64,000 bases of DNA, taken from the NCBI RefSeq assembly GCF_000764305.2, contig NW_025939696.1, forward strand, positions 1 through 64,000. The letters run 5' to 3'. Position 1 is the first letter of the stretch. Each line of letters begins with the position of its first letter. A program made the translations under genes and the position numbers. This DNA is from Hyalella azteca (taxonomy: Eukaryota > Arthropoda > Malacostraca > Amphipoda > Hyalellidae). Shown piece after piece: positions 44,813 to 56,300 of the stretch. The notes under the pieces were generated by a model that had not been told where the DNA came from, searched no databases, and worked only from the letters and a program-made list of their open reading frames with translations.

Positions 44813-47711
44813 AGGCTACCGACGTGTTCATCATACTTACTTTCTTAGCAACTACGAATTCGTTTGAAGCTTCAGCGTTCATCTTTGATTTGGATTAGGT
44901 GTAATTTGTAGTGTAGCTATAATGTATTAGTTTAATCAAGGTTCATTGATAAAATTAGATTTATAACTGGAACCAAATATCATTTTACTTTTTGTGCGCT
45001 TTTACACGTGAAATTATCCTATTGGAAACAAGCGACTTTAGTTGTGCGTTTCACGGAATATTTTAATACTTCGTTTTGAGATCCCGGCTAATCCTTGAAG
45101 CGTTTCTCTCTTTGCACGCATTGTAGAAAATGTATTTGAAGAGAGAAGCAAGTGGCGCGATTTTTATTAGATGACTTCTCCTTTAGTAACGACTTGTAAA
45201 TATTGTAGCTTCTTGAAGTACACTCTTTTCGCCGAGATTTCGCTATCTTTGCAAGAGCGACTACTGGATAAATTTTTTTGACGGAGTATGGTTCATATAT
45301 TTCTTTATTAGTGGTACCTGGCATGAAGATTTATTTTCAAAAAATTTTGCCGACTCCATATGCATTAATAAACTAATATTTCGTTATTTTCTATAAGGGA
45401 CATGGAAAGATTTTTTATGGCGAGTTTTGTAAACCTTGGATGTCCTCACGCATCTCCTGTGCAGAGATTTATTAAACCAGGGTTTTGTATTTCTGACAGA
45501 AGTGTTCAACTTAATTTTAAGTATATATTTTTAGTTTGATGTGATCAATTAAATACTTCACTGTAAAGTCTTATTCCGCTGACAGCATAGGACGATGTTA
45601 TCGAAAATTTTCTCGAGTTAAGGTTAAGGTCAATTCATAATTTGGATTGTACTTATTCTCTCTTTCTTGTTTTTTCTGTATTAAATCCTATACGGGCTTG
45701 TCATTGACATAGTTTTACTGTCAGTTTGGTGTTATTGATTTCTGAAATACAAAGTGAAAATCTGTTTATTTTCTAGTTTCGCGTTTTATGTTGAGTAATA
45801 TCGAGTGTTATGAGTGAAAGGGCGCAACATCTTTTATGTGGGGTCGTGGTGTTGTATTAAATTCGGGAACATTTTTGAACCACTATAATGGATAGGTTCC
45901 TTGGTGAAGAAAACTATTGCGCGTCGCTTTCTACCAACGAGGTTTAACTTCGTTTTGTCAACTAACTAACGAGGTTTAACGTTTGTTTAGTCAAAGATGT
46001 CAACTGACCAGCAAACTTTCAAACTATATGCGAAACTTTCGACTTCATTGAGACTAAATTCTGGAAGTAATGTCTACCCAAGTAAAATTTTCCGCTACTC
46101 AAGCACGCTCGGTTCATACGTCTTTCGACGCTCAACGGCTAAAGGCCGCGGTTGTAGTGCCAGGCTGCTAGTTCTGTTGAAGTATCGACTGTAAATTATC
46201 CCATTAGACTTCCCTAAACTTATTTCAATGAGTAAAATTTTGGTATGGATTGAATTTTAATGGACAAGAAATTTAATAGAAGGTAGTGTGACAGTTAAAC
46301 CGGTGCTGTCAATATGACATCAACCACAACAATTCAATTTCTAGGTTACTGTCTTCATAGGGTTGGCATTCAGAATAAGGAGCTTCGAAGAAGATTCTTC
46401 CAACTTCAGAAAATTGAAGGTAAGTTCCAAACGAAATTTCATGTAAATAAAAAGGTTTATTGTCTTATCAGCGATACATTAATAATGCCCGTAATGTTAT
46501 GAAGCCATTATTTTAAACTAAGGTATGAATTAACTTGTGAAGTTGAACTTCACCATTAATATCTACCTATTCTGGTATTCAAAACTAGTATATAGAAATG
46601 CTGAAAGATTTCTAAGGTTAAAAAATACAAGGGGCGCATATGTTCTCTTTCCCCAAACTATCTCGTATGTTAGTTCCGCGCTCGTCTTCAAGTCTTCAAC
46701 TGCTTAGATGAAGCTAAGAATGAAAAGTTATGCGAGTAGATTTTACTTCTAGTGATGAATGCAATTATATGTTCTATCGCGGTACTTTTATAGTTTGATT
46801 ACCATGTCCCGTAAATCATAATGCATTACCTTGAGGCCTTACTTGGACCAATCAACGAAATTTCAACGAGTATAATGCCCCTGCCGTAAGCGAGTGTTGA
46901 ACACTGTCCCGATTTCCGATGTTCCGAGTCCCGCTGCTCAAGCGAATTCCGCCTCCAGCCTAATCAACGTATTATCACGCATCAAAAATCCCAAGACAAA
47001 TCAGCTTATTTTAGTATGGAGATGAAATCCCTGGAAAACACGTTATAGTTGAAGTTCCTGGTGTGTCGTCAATTGGATGATAGCAACGTAGAACCACACA
47101 GGTTTAAGCATTTAGTTCATTGTCCTGTTCAGATAACGTAAGGAAGTTCGCCATTTTGAACGAAATAGTTTGGGCAGGCCACTAATGTCGCCATCACATG
47201 CAGATGAACGGTAATATTGAAAAAATTTAGTTGTTTCTGGACCTGATAATTATTACATTCAATATTATCAGAAATTAATAAGCCAATGGGGCTATCAACT
47301 ATTTTTTACAAGGAAGTCAGCTGTTGTTCATTTGCAAGTGTTATTAATTTGTTAGGTAAACTATCCCTTTGCTTACAATGAGCCGGCGCTGGCTTATTCT
47401 CTGTGTGCAGAGCTTTCTTTCTGTGGACGAACGGGAAGTTTGGCGGTATGATCTACTATTGCTGCTGGGAAGTTGACAAATGAAAATCGTGACAGGAGTT
47501 GCATTACCGACCAATCTCTAGAAAAAGGAATTAACGTAGAAGTTGGTTGCCGATTACCGGCTATATTTTTTGTAAAACATAACATAGCGAAGTCGGTGTG
47601 GCCTGTCGCCGATTCTTGTCATTTCCGTTACTTGTTCACAGAAGTGAGAAGATCCAAATTCATGTCCTTTGACCGGAAATTTTCAAGACTGACGATAGTT
47701 TGAAATAGCTA
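44813..47711. other. KIF11 3' flank and spacer
   Basis: The KIF11 3' UTR runs into this stretch, with AATAAA at 45367. Apart from one weak open exon-like stretch at 46314-46419 I find no conserved motif. Confidence 0.4.
46314..46419 (+). CDS. Possible orphan first coding exon
   Basis: An ATG opens 35 codons rich in basic residues (GIQNKELRRRFFQLQKIE) and runs into a consensus donor, GAAG|gtaagt. No following exon can be recognised downstream on this strand before 64000, and the peptide matches nothing I know. It could be a chance open stretch between KIF11 and the CBM14 gene. Confidence 0.18.
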
Positions 47712-47879
47712 CTATACTTCCACTGGGTTCGATGTGGTGCTAGGCATTTCAAGTCTGAACATATATTTTTCCATAGCTTTATCTAGTCTGTTCTTGAACG
47801 CGTTTATACTCGGAGTGTCAACGATATAATCGGGTAGGCTGTTCCACATGTCGGTGATTCGAAGCGAGAAGAAATGTTG
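47712..47879 (-). pseudogene. Reverse transcriptase C-terminal fragment of a non-LTR retrotransposon
   Basis: The minus strand is open for 55 codons and contains FFSLRITDMWNSLPDYIV, then SINAFKNRLDKAM, ending at a TAG. The pattern FFS.R....WN.LP...V...S.N.FK..LD is the standard end of the ORF2 protein of Jockey/CR1-type LINEs. A stop bounds it upstream, about 20 bases before a copy of the palindromic dispersed repeat (47902-48058), which may have interrupted the element. Confidence 0.75.
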
Positions 47880-47901
47880 TCAAGTAGATAAGTTGCAACG
47901 C

Positions 47902-48058
47902 AGTTTTTAGCGCATTTTGCAATTTATGGAAAAAAGGCGCCATTGTGCACGTCATGTCCGTCCGTCTGTCTGTCTGTCCGTCCCTGACCTCACGTTTTCG
48001 TCGGCGAGAAAATGCGCTCTGTCACTCACTGCAGTGAGTACTGAGTTATATTTTTTTA
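47902..48058 (+). repeat. Palindromic dispersed repeat, copy 2
   Basis: Same order as the other copies: GTTTTTAGCGCATTTT, a (GTCT/GTCC)n run, CACGTTTTCGTCGGCGAG, AAAATGCGCTC, and CTGCAGTGAGTACTGAGTTATA at the right end. It separates the LINE tail fragment (47712-47879) from the last exon of the CBM14 gene, whose stop is only 36 bases away. Confidence 0.78.
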
Positions 48059-48093
48059 GTTTATAGTCGTGGCCCCTGGTGTTGGTTCTTGTT

Positions 48094-51000
48094 TCAAATT
48101 CTAGTAATCCTTATTTCACGCTGTTGCTCTTGGGGCAGAGGGTATTGCGTTTGTCGGTCGTATTGCTGTGGTGTTTGTTGCGCAATTGGAGGTTGATATT
48201 GTTCTCCTGCAAAATTTAATTGATTTCGTAGAATGTGAAATTCAAATCCTGGTTGCTGATTTTGCGGAAGTAACTGTTGGGGTTGGAGCTCAATTTGATC
48301 TTTGGAACTCGCCTCAGCTGGCCACCTGGAGTAATAAAAGGAACGATATAAGATCTACGTTGAAATTTTCATTTGAGGCTCTATTAATATACGTGATTAG
48401 AAAATATAGAGTCATTGATATATTTAACAATTTATATCAACAAAAAATAGTACCACCCAAACTTTTGATTTACAATCAGAAACTTGGATGGCTCCAAATA
48501 TTGTCTTCAGTTGTGTTCGAAAAATCACAAAACTGCAGATACACCTAAATATTCATTTATATCACCTAACGCACAACCACAGCAGCCGCAATACCTATCA
48601 CATGTATTGTAGTATCTATTTGTTAAAGTAAATCTAAAATAGGAACTCACTTGTTCAGTAAGTTTCTTCCTGTCGTCAATAGTTTGTCATAAATGCTTTT
48701 CTGCGTTGAAACCGAGAGCTTCGGATTGAAGGGGTAAGACACGCCTTGTTTCTGCACCAAATTCTTCTGGTTGACGAACCCATTTGCATTTTTATTTGAA
48801 GCTGATAACTCACCAAAGGAATTCAACCCTGGAAGATAACCGAAGTTTTGGCGTTCAGTCAACTTGTTTGACTGCTGCCTAAGTGATAGGTAATCATCTT
48901 CTCCCGTGTCTTCGTTGGAGTTTCCAGGCTGGCTTATTCCTGCAATGACTGTTTTAGCTAAATAATAATTCCGAATTGCATTGTACAGGCCTGGATCTTG
49001 GGCAATTTTTTTTATTAGTCCAATGCAACAATTGGCCCCCACCATTTCCTTACACGATTGTGTTTCTACTTGCTCCGGAACTGACACACCACCATGCGAG
49101 CCGGGGTATGGCCGAGTTCCGTCACCAGATATCTCGACTATAGGAGGTAAATTTTCTAGATCGTCCGCGCCTGATGGCATTGGACCCGGAATTACTAAGC
49201 CTCCCTGACCACCAGGTGTTTTGCCACTAGAGATTTCTGGGCCCCCGGTTCCGACTGTTGGTTCAGGTAACGGATAAATACCTCCAGCTGGACCCCCAAC
49301 TTGTCCCCCTGGACCCCCAACTTGTCCCCCTGGGCCCCCAACTTGGCCGCCTGGACCCCCAACTTGTCCCCCTGGACTCCCAACTTGTCCCCCTGGTACC
49401 ACTTGTCCCCCTGGTACCACTTGTCCTCNCTCCTGGTCCAACTGATCCACCGTAATCTCCTGGTCCAACTGAACCACCGGGACCTCCGGGGCCAACTGAG
49501 CCACCATGACCTCCTGGTCCAACTGAACCACCGGGACCTCCGGGGCCAACTGAGCCACCGGGACCTCCTGGTCCAATTGAACCACCGGGACCTCCGGGGC
49601 CAACTGATCCACCGGGACCTCCTGGTCCAATTGAGCCACCGGGACCTCCTGGTCCAATTGAGCCACCGGGACCTCCTGGTCCAATTGAGCCACCGGGACC
49701 TCCTGGTCCAATTGAGCCTCCGGGACCTCCTGGTCCAACTGATCCACCCGGACCCTCGGGGCCAACTGATCCACCGGGACCTCCGGGCCCATGTGGTCTC
49801 CCAAGGTCTCCCCCCTGCGGGCAGGTACATGGTGCGGGGAAGAGAGGGTTGGGCGGGCGGTGGGACACGGCGGCGGGTCCAGGCACAGGGGCAGGCGTCT
49901 GGCCCGACGCCACGATATCCGCGCAGCTCCGCGGCAGCGGCCAGTCCTTCACGTCCACACTAGCGTCTGCAGGCGCGTCATCATTAGTACAATCACTGAA
50001 CTATTAATGAATAGATGCAGTGTTTTTCAATTGTTAAAACGATTAATCTATAAATAAGAGAAACGATTAATCTATGAAGCATTTGATAAATTCTAGGAAT
50101 TAGCCTCAAATAAGTGGTGCCAATGATATGGATGAATGACTAATTATTCACTTTCCTCATTTGAAGATAATCGTCGACATCGGTGAATTTTTTAAGGTGA
50201 GCGTAGAAACAATGGATAAAATCTAAATGGTGACTGTTTCTGCATGAATAAACCAATGGCTTTTAATAAATATACGGCAGCCTGAGCACCACGTAATATC
50301 TTTGAAGCAAACATTCAAGCTTTTGAACGAGCCCCAGAAGTTTATGATTGTACGCCGATTGTCGTGTTGTTGCAAGCGTTTTCAATCGTTCCAAGATCAC
50401 ATTACTCTTTCGAATTGCAATAACAATAGGAAACACGGAGTAGGTCGAGAAGCATTCAAAACATCTAACAACAACTTTATCTAACAACGTAAGATTTTTC
50501 GCCGAGTTATTTTTTTAATTTCACACTTGATCAAAACTCACTTCAGCAGCCGTACTGTCCAAACTTGCTGAAGTCCATGTATCGGCTAATTTCTCGTCTG
50601 TGATTGGTGGGTTTGACCTGATAAACCGTCTGTAATTGGCTGACGGATTTTCGAACTCATAACTATTTTTGGTAGTATCCCATGTGGCCGGACAATCCAT
50701 AACAATGGATTTCCCCGCATGGAATCCGATTAAATTGACATGCATTACAATGCTATTAATTAAATTACAATTGGTGGGTTTGGCCTGATAAGCCGTCCGT
50801 AATTGGCTGACAGATTTACGAACTCATAACTATTTCTGGAAGTATCCCATGTGGCCGGACAATCCATAATAATGAATTTCTCAGCAGGGAATCCGATTAA
50901 AGTGACACGCTTTACAATGTTTTTAATTAAATTACTCTCCTCACCGAGCGTGCATTGCACCATCCACTGGTACATGCATATGGAGAGCGTGCTGTTGAAC

Positions 51001-51669
51001 TGCAGCGTCGCCGGGCACTCCATGACGCAGCCGCGGCCGTGGGCACACGAGATGAAGAGACCGCAGTCCCGCGGGTGCGGGAAGAGACCGTTCGCCTGGG
51101 GGCAGTGCGGGTCTAGCGCGCCCGTCCGCTCGCTGGCCGGCAGGCTAGCGTAGGGGTGATAGCGCAGGTCATACAGGAACGGCGCTATCTTGTACAACGC
51201 AGGGTCGAACTTGGCTGCCTCACCAGCTGAGGGACCTATGAGACGTTTTTTAGTTGGTAAATTTACTTTACATAATTTCATATCGGTTCAGTTGTATCCA
51301 TTAGACAGTCGTATAAGTTCATTGATATTGCATGTATTAAAATATCACAAGCAATCCTACGTGTTATTTCTACTTAATATATGAGGAGCTGGGATTCTTA
51401 CTTCAACGATCCTAATAATTCAAATATGTTTATATTTTCGTACATTAACTGAACACTTTTTGTCACTGCTTGGGCTGCATTAATATTTCGTGTAGAGCGA
51501 TGAACATAATAAATGATCGCAGAATCCCAGAGCTTATTGTGATCCCACAGCAGCCGAAGCGCACGTCCCTGTAATACCCCAACTTACCGTGCATGTGGGG
51601 GACCGAGGCACCTAAAGCACCTGCCGTCATCGCCCCCAGCAGCAGCCACCACCACTGCCGTTGCTGCAT
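48094..51669 (-). CDS. Secreted CBM14 chitin-binding protein with Gly-Pro-rich repeat and Gln-rich C-terminus
   Basis: Minus-strand exons, in order: 51588-51669, 50945-51226, 48651-49966, 48094-48325. Exon 1 encodes a signal peptide (WWWLLL core, likely cleavage near residue 21). Exon 2 has a peritrophin-A/CBM14 domain, with cysteines at about 69, 82, 88, 98, 111 and 119 plus an extra one at 94. Exon 3 has a long tract with unit [10 protein letters not shown] (27 bp), then after an N a heptad-like GGPGGQV tract (21 bp), then a unique region ending [11 protein letters not shown]. Its apparent stop overlaps a good donor (CAA|gtgagt), and splicing to 48325 keeps phase and adds a Gln/Pro-rich tail of 76 residues. 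CBM14 domains bind chitin in cuticle or peritrophic matrix; a matrix role is inferred. The frame slips by one base at the N (49429), more likely assembly than biology. A TATA box lies 65 bases upstream of the ATG. I do not recognise a named orthologue. Confidence 0.8.
49263..49790 (-). repeat. Coding minisatellite of the CBM14 gene (27-bp then 21-bp units)
   Basis: On the minus strand, 27-bp units encode [10 protein letters not shown] (about 49440-49790) and 21-bp units encode GGPGGQV (about 49285-49425). Gly falls at every third residue in the 27-bp part, as in collagen, but the Y position is often Gly and Pro is sparse, so a stable collagen triple helix is doubtful. The N at 49429 lies at the change of unit. 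Confidence 0.85.
50590..50936 (-). repeat. Tandem duplication (about 176 bp) in intron 2 of the CBM14 gene
   Basis: Two units, about 50761-50936 and 50590-50760, share long blocks such as ATGGATTGTCCGGCCACATG and AATAGTTATGAGTTCG. Both are open in the minus-strand frame that continues from exon 2 and read (V/I)[14 protein letters not shown], which resembles the [12 protein letters not shown] part of the CBM14 domain. The second unit ends near GCTGCTGAA|gtgagt, a good donor. They may be decayed or alternative exons. Confidence 0.6.
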
Positions 51670-51733
51670 TGCTGCTCCCGCTGTATGTAGGGGCGCTTAG
51701 ATGTGTAGCTGCACGATGAAGAGAAGATTAGGA

Positions 51734-51742
51734 CTATTTATA
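51734..51742 (-). promoter_or_regulatory. TATA box of the CBM14 gene
   Basis: The minus strand reads TATAAATAG, about 65 bases upstream of the ATG at 51669. This spacing leaves room for a short 5' leader of 30-40 bases. It is the only clear core-promoter motif I found next to a gene start in the window. Confidence 0.55.
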
Positions 51743-52127
51743 TTACGGGATTTTTGAGTAATCATTTCATCATATCGTGTTTATATATAGATTCGGGTAT
51801 TACTGTTACCTGTCGGGTGTTGTCATTTATAGCAGGACTGAGGTAGCCTAGACTGGCGCACGTTGTCCGCGGAATAATGTTCGCAATAAAATTATTTCGT
51901 GCTCTTTAAATATTTGTGAGTCGTTCTTAGGGCTTCAAAGAGAATTATTTATATAGATATAGATAAGTTCGTCGGCTTTTTTTCTTGATTTTGATAACTT
52001 ATAATAATTCTTCGTTACGAAGAATGCGCATGAAGGCGATAAGGAAAAACATAATTTATTTTATTCTTTTCAAATTCGGCACCGGGTTTTTTACTATTGT
52101 ATCAGTGCTAAGATTTCCATATGCCAG

Positions 52128-52322
52128 TTCCTATAATAAGCATACAAGTGACAACCCCAAGCCCTTTGATCTAAGATACCTCCTGTGGCTCATGGTTCTG
52201 CTAGCCACATGCCCCGTGGGCGCCATTATGGCCAGCTTTATTGAGGATGCCAGCATTTATGCTCAGGAAAGACCGATTCAAGCGCCTGAAAGATATGTTC
52301 TCTCTGATTGCTGTGGATACAG
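52128..52322 (+). CDS. Possible orphan exon with a membrane segment
   Basis: The stretch follows an acceptor-like tatgccag and ends TACAG|gttaca. It is more GC-rich than its surroundings and open for 65 codons, with a hydrophobic segment (YLLWLMVLLATCPVGAIMA) followed by an acidic and Gln-rich tail. I do not recognise it. With no partner exons visible on the plus strand it remains weak. Confidence 0.2.
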
Positions 52323-53349
52323 GTTACAAAAAATACAGTCAACAATTGTCGCATTAAATTCTTAGTTTTCCTTTACCTCGCGTGCATACTCACAATACTC
52401 CTTCTCGGATAATTTGTCAAGAGTTTTTCTTAAATTCTCTTGAAAAAGTGAAATAGACGGTAAGATATAATAAATTTTATTAATCATGAATGATTCTGGT
52501 ATTAAATGTTTTCGTGTCTTTCAAGGTCAGTAGCTGATAAACAATAACGAATTCAGTGTGAATTTTTTCACTCGATTCTTAATTCTATTCTCTATTTATT
52601 CCTTTGTATTCATACTTTATTCTTAGATGTTAACGATGTATAGGAATGTAAATTAGGCATGTAAAAGCATTCCTTCTCGCTGTTGGTCGCACATTCTTTG
52701 TCCCCCATGGCGCTGTGTAAGACGTTGGGTGATAATGCTATTATAAAAATTCATAGCTCGCGGCCATGAAAAAAATGCGGTGAAAATAATTCGACCATGG
52801 CAGTCACTTGATAAGAATAGACAAAATGCTGCTCTAATTTCTAGTTAATGGAACGTTTTAACGTGTGAATGTGGCCCAGAGCTTCGATACTGAAGATGCG
52901 CCGTGTCTTGACATAAATTAAACCTCGAGTGTCTGAAATTTTTCTGACAAGATAGGAACGCTGGACGCTTCTAATGTAAAGGAAGTGGCGATCTTCTTCG
53001 TCTAGCAATCAAGTTTTCTTTCTTAGTTGCGGATAAAGATATGAAGCTTGATAGCTATGTTTACTGAATATTTTATTGATGAGTTAATCAAGTGGATCAA
53101 GTCGGCAGTTTGAATTTTTTTTATTCCAAATGCTTTTATGCGCGTCGGTACTTTTCGCATCTTTTCGAAAAAAAATTTGCTATTGAATGCAAATTTTATT
53201 TGAGTCAATCAAAATTTTTTGCAAACGCCTCAACTGATCGATGAGAAGCAGAATGATTATAAACTCCTAATGTAACTACAAAAAGAAATTTCCATCATAA
53301 ACGAAGCTTCAGCATGCGCGTGAATGCTAACGGGTTAAACAGGTAACCG

Positions 53350-56300
53350 AGCTTGACTGAAAACAAGCCATTTGGTTTGCATATCCGCCTCCACTGGTGA
53401 TAAATGGATTTTTGTCTTGAAAGGACACGTATAAATTAAGCAGCTTGCGACCCAGGCATGCGGAGACGCTCCCATGCTCCCCTGCAAAGAAATAATTCTT
53501 TCCCCGATTTATGGTCAGCGAGTGTGACGTGCTGCTCTGGGTCGTCGACCCATGTATCCGTTTCAATTTTGTTGTGTTGATACCATTTGTCATATAGATG
53601 CATTGTTCTCTATCACAATAATATCACCTTTTATTTAATGATATATTAAGCGCGGACAAAGAAATTCTTGTCTGAACGGCAACAGGCCATGGGCCTATTT
53701 CCTCAGTGCCGACATTTCTATTCTAAAGCCTGCAAACCAAAGTGACCGTCAGTAGACTGTCAGAGGGATACGCAATATGCTCAGAGTCAGAGTAATACAG
53801 AGGAGTGGAGAATACACAATATGCTCGATGTATTGCATACTTATTTTCGTTACCGTAATTTCATTTTACAAAACTCGTGACCACTTACGAAGCTGACATT
53901 ATCGTTTTCTTCAACGATAAAGCCTCAATTTCTGCATTAAAAACATCCAGATGGCAATTTTTCTAATAAATTATCATTCATTTCTTTGTGGGTTAGATAA
54001 GATTAAGCAAATATTTATTCCTCCTCGTCTTCTGTCAGTGCATGTATATTTTTTCTATGAGCAGCCCTGAAGCAAACATTAACATCGGTGCACACACCAG
54101 CGTTCACATCTGTACTTTTGGCCATAGCTGACGTGGTACCACAAGAACGTCGTTAGTTCAATGGACGACAGAGCACAGCGGGGTGTTGCTATTTTGCTGG
54201 AAACGCATGCCTTGTCACAGTCGCCTTAGCCGCTGCTTTGCTGCGACAGCTTCTGTGGCGATAAAATTTATGCGAAGCTTCAATACAGCATTGTGGGGGG
54301 CTTTATTCAAACGTTTCCGTCACCTAAGATTTAAATATAGTACTTAAAAAGCGAGTAAATAAGTACACTAATAATATTGGTATATAGATTAGCTAATGAC
54401 AATATTTGATTTTCCTTTAAATATGTTTTTGCTGCTATCTGTTGCCGATTTCATGATATTTCAGGCCGTCTTTAACATTTCAGAAATGTTGTCAAGAAAT
54501 CTAACAAACAATACCTCTACCATATAATAATAAATATATGTAATCGAATATTCTAGGTCCTTACTGTTCTTACTGAATATATTCTAGGTTCTAATTAAGT
54601 GCGAGTATGTACGAGTACATAAATTTGTTTTGAGTTGTGTAAGGCCAAATACATATATATCGAGAATTACTTGATTTTTTACTGCTGTGCATTGTCTGAA
54701 TTTTGTACAAGGAATATGAAAATTATTCATTGTGCCTGCATCAAAACCTTTGAAGGTTGAATTCTCTTGAAAACCTTTGAATTCGCAACCAGCGTGGATC
54801 CTCGAATTTTGTCCGTTCAAATTTCGAGAACCGATGCTAGCTGGTCAATGCACGTGAAGTTTTCAAGGAAAACGTATGAGACGAGCAGCAAATTAAACAA
54901 CGCTAAATCCAAAAATCTCCGTGCCCAGTCAAGAGCAAACATAAAAGATACAAAACGCATAGGAATGGATCAGTTTTTGTCATCTTGCCTTGCCATTAGT
55001 AATTTTCTTGCCACAAGAGAATCATGGTTCCGGGAAACGTTATTATGTCTAGCATCAGAGAAACCCATAATGAAAAATTGTTATTTTCGCCGGAATTTTG
55101 CTTAACAATCTCTGCAAAATTTCATGTTTTTCGCCGAGGCAACCTTGAGATAAACGAGCTGCTGTCAAACCAGGGTTATTATTGCGGCAACCACAGGGCT
55201 CTTCAGCACACGAGCTGCATTTCTCTGCTCAGCGTCTCGCAGAAAGCTCTTTGCTCAGGCTCTCGCGGGAGGCTTTTCTCAGCGTCTCGCAGGATGCTCT
55301 GCTCGGCGTTTCGTAAGATGTTCTAAGCTTAGCGTCTCGCAGGAGATTCTGTTCAGCGTTTAGTAAGATGTTCTATGCTTAGCATCTCGCAGGAGATTCT
55401 GCTCAGCGTTTCGTAAGATGTTCTAGGCTTAGAAGCGTCTCGCAGGAGATTCTGCTCAGCGTTTCGTAAGATGTTCTAAGCTTAGCGTCTCGCAGGAGAT
55501 TCTGCTCAGCGTTTCGTAAGATGTTCTATGCTTGGCTTCTCGCTGGAAATTCTGCTCAGCGTTTCGTTTGCAGGATGTTCTCTGCTCAGCGTCTCGCAGG
55601 AAGTTGGCCGGTTTTAGTGCAGCGATCTCCAATTTCTGTTATCTATTCAACCCCATCAAAATTCTTTGAATCGCGACACGCTGAATGATGTCGGAGTCTT
55701 CTTGTATCCAGCTCTGTTAATTGTACATTTTATTTAAAGGATGTTTTTATGACCAACGAACAATTGAATGGAAAATCAGTATATTTTGTTAAATTCCTGT
55801 CGTTATGTTTTCACATTTTAATTTCCAATTAGCTAAATCCATGAACTCATGTTGCTATACAAAGTTTGACAAATTCCCAACAACGTTTTAATTGCATTAT
55901 AAAGGCTCTTACTTGGATCCTTTAGCTTAATGTATATTAGGTTTTCAAGTCTTACTGCGTTCTCCCATGTAAAGGAAAAATACTCGCTCCAAAAAATCAA
56001 ACATGAATTCGACGACGATGGCTACGCAAGCGTTGTATTATATTTTTTAACACTTGAATCAATCGTTCAAAATTCGTCGGACATTGTTTGCATGGAAATT
56101 ACATTAAAATATGCAACAAGTTACGACTAATTTGAACGATTTGAGTTGACCAACGCAAATGAAGACTATTGGTCTATATAGTTTACTTGAGCCCAGCGTC
56201 GTAATTTTGAAGTCAACGTAATTATGCCCCATGCGAGAATTGTATGCAAATTGCAGTCGTGCGTAAGACACAATTGATGATCATTGAGGGCGAATGAATT

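Noticed and set aside
49301..49963. 220-codon plus-strand open frame over the Gly-Pro repeat
   Set aside because: Antisense shadow of the coding minisatellite; a repeat whose unit is a multiple of three keeps all frames open.
54767..55326. Overlapping plus-strand open frames of 100-112 codons
   Set aside because: No splice signals or motifs, and the right part runs into the 50-bp minisatellite.
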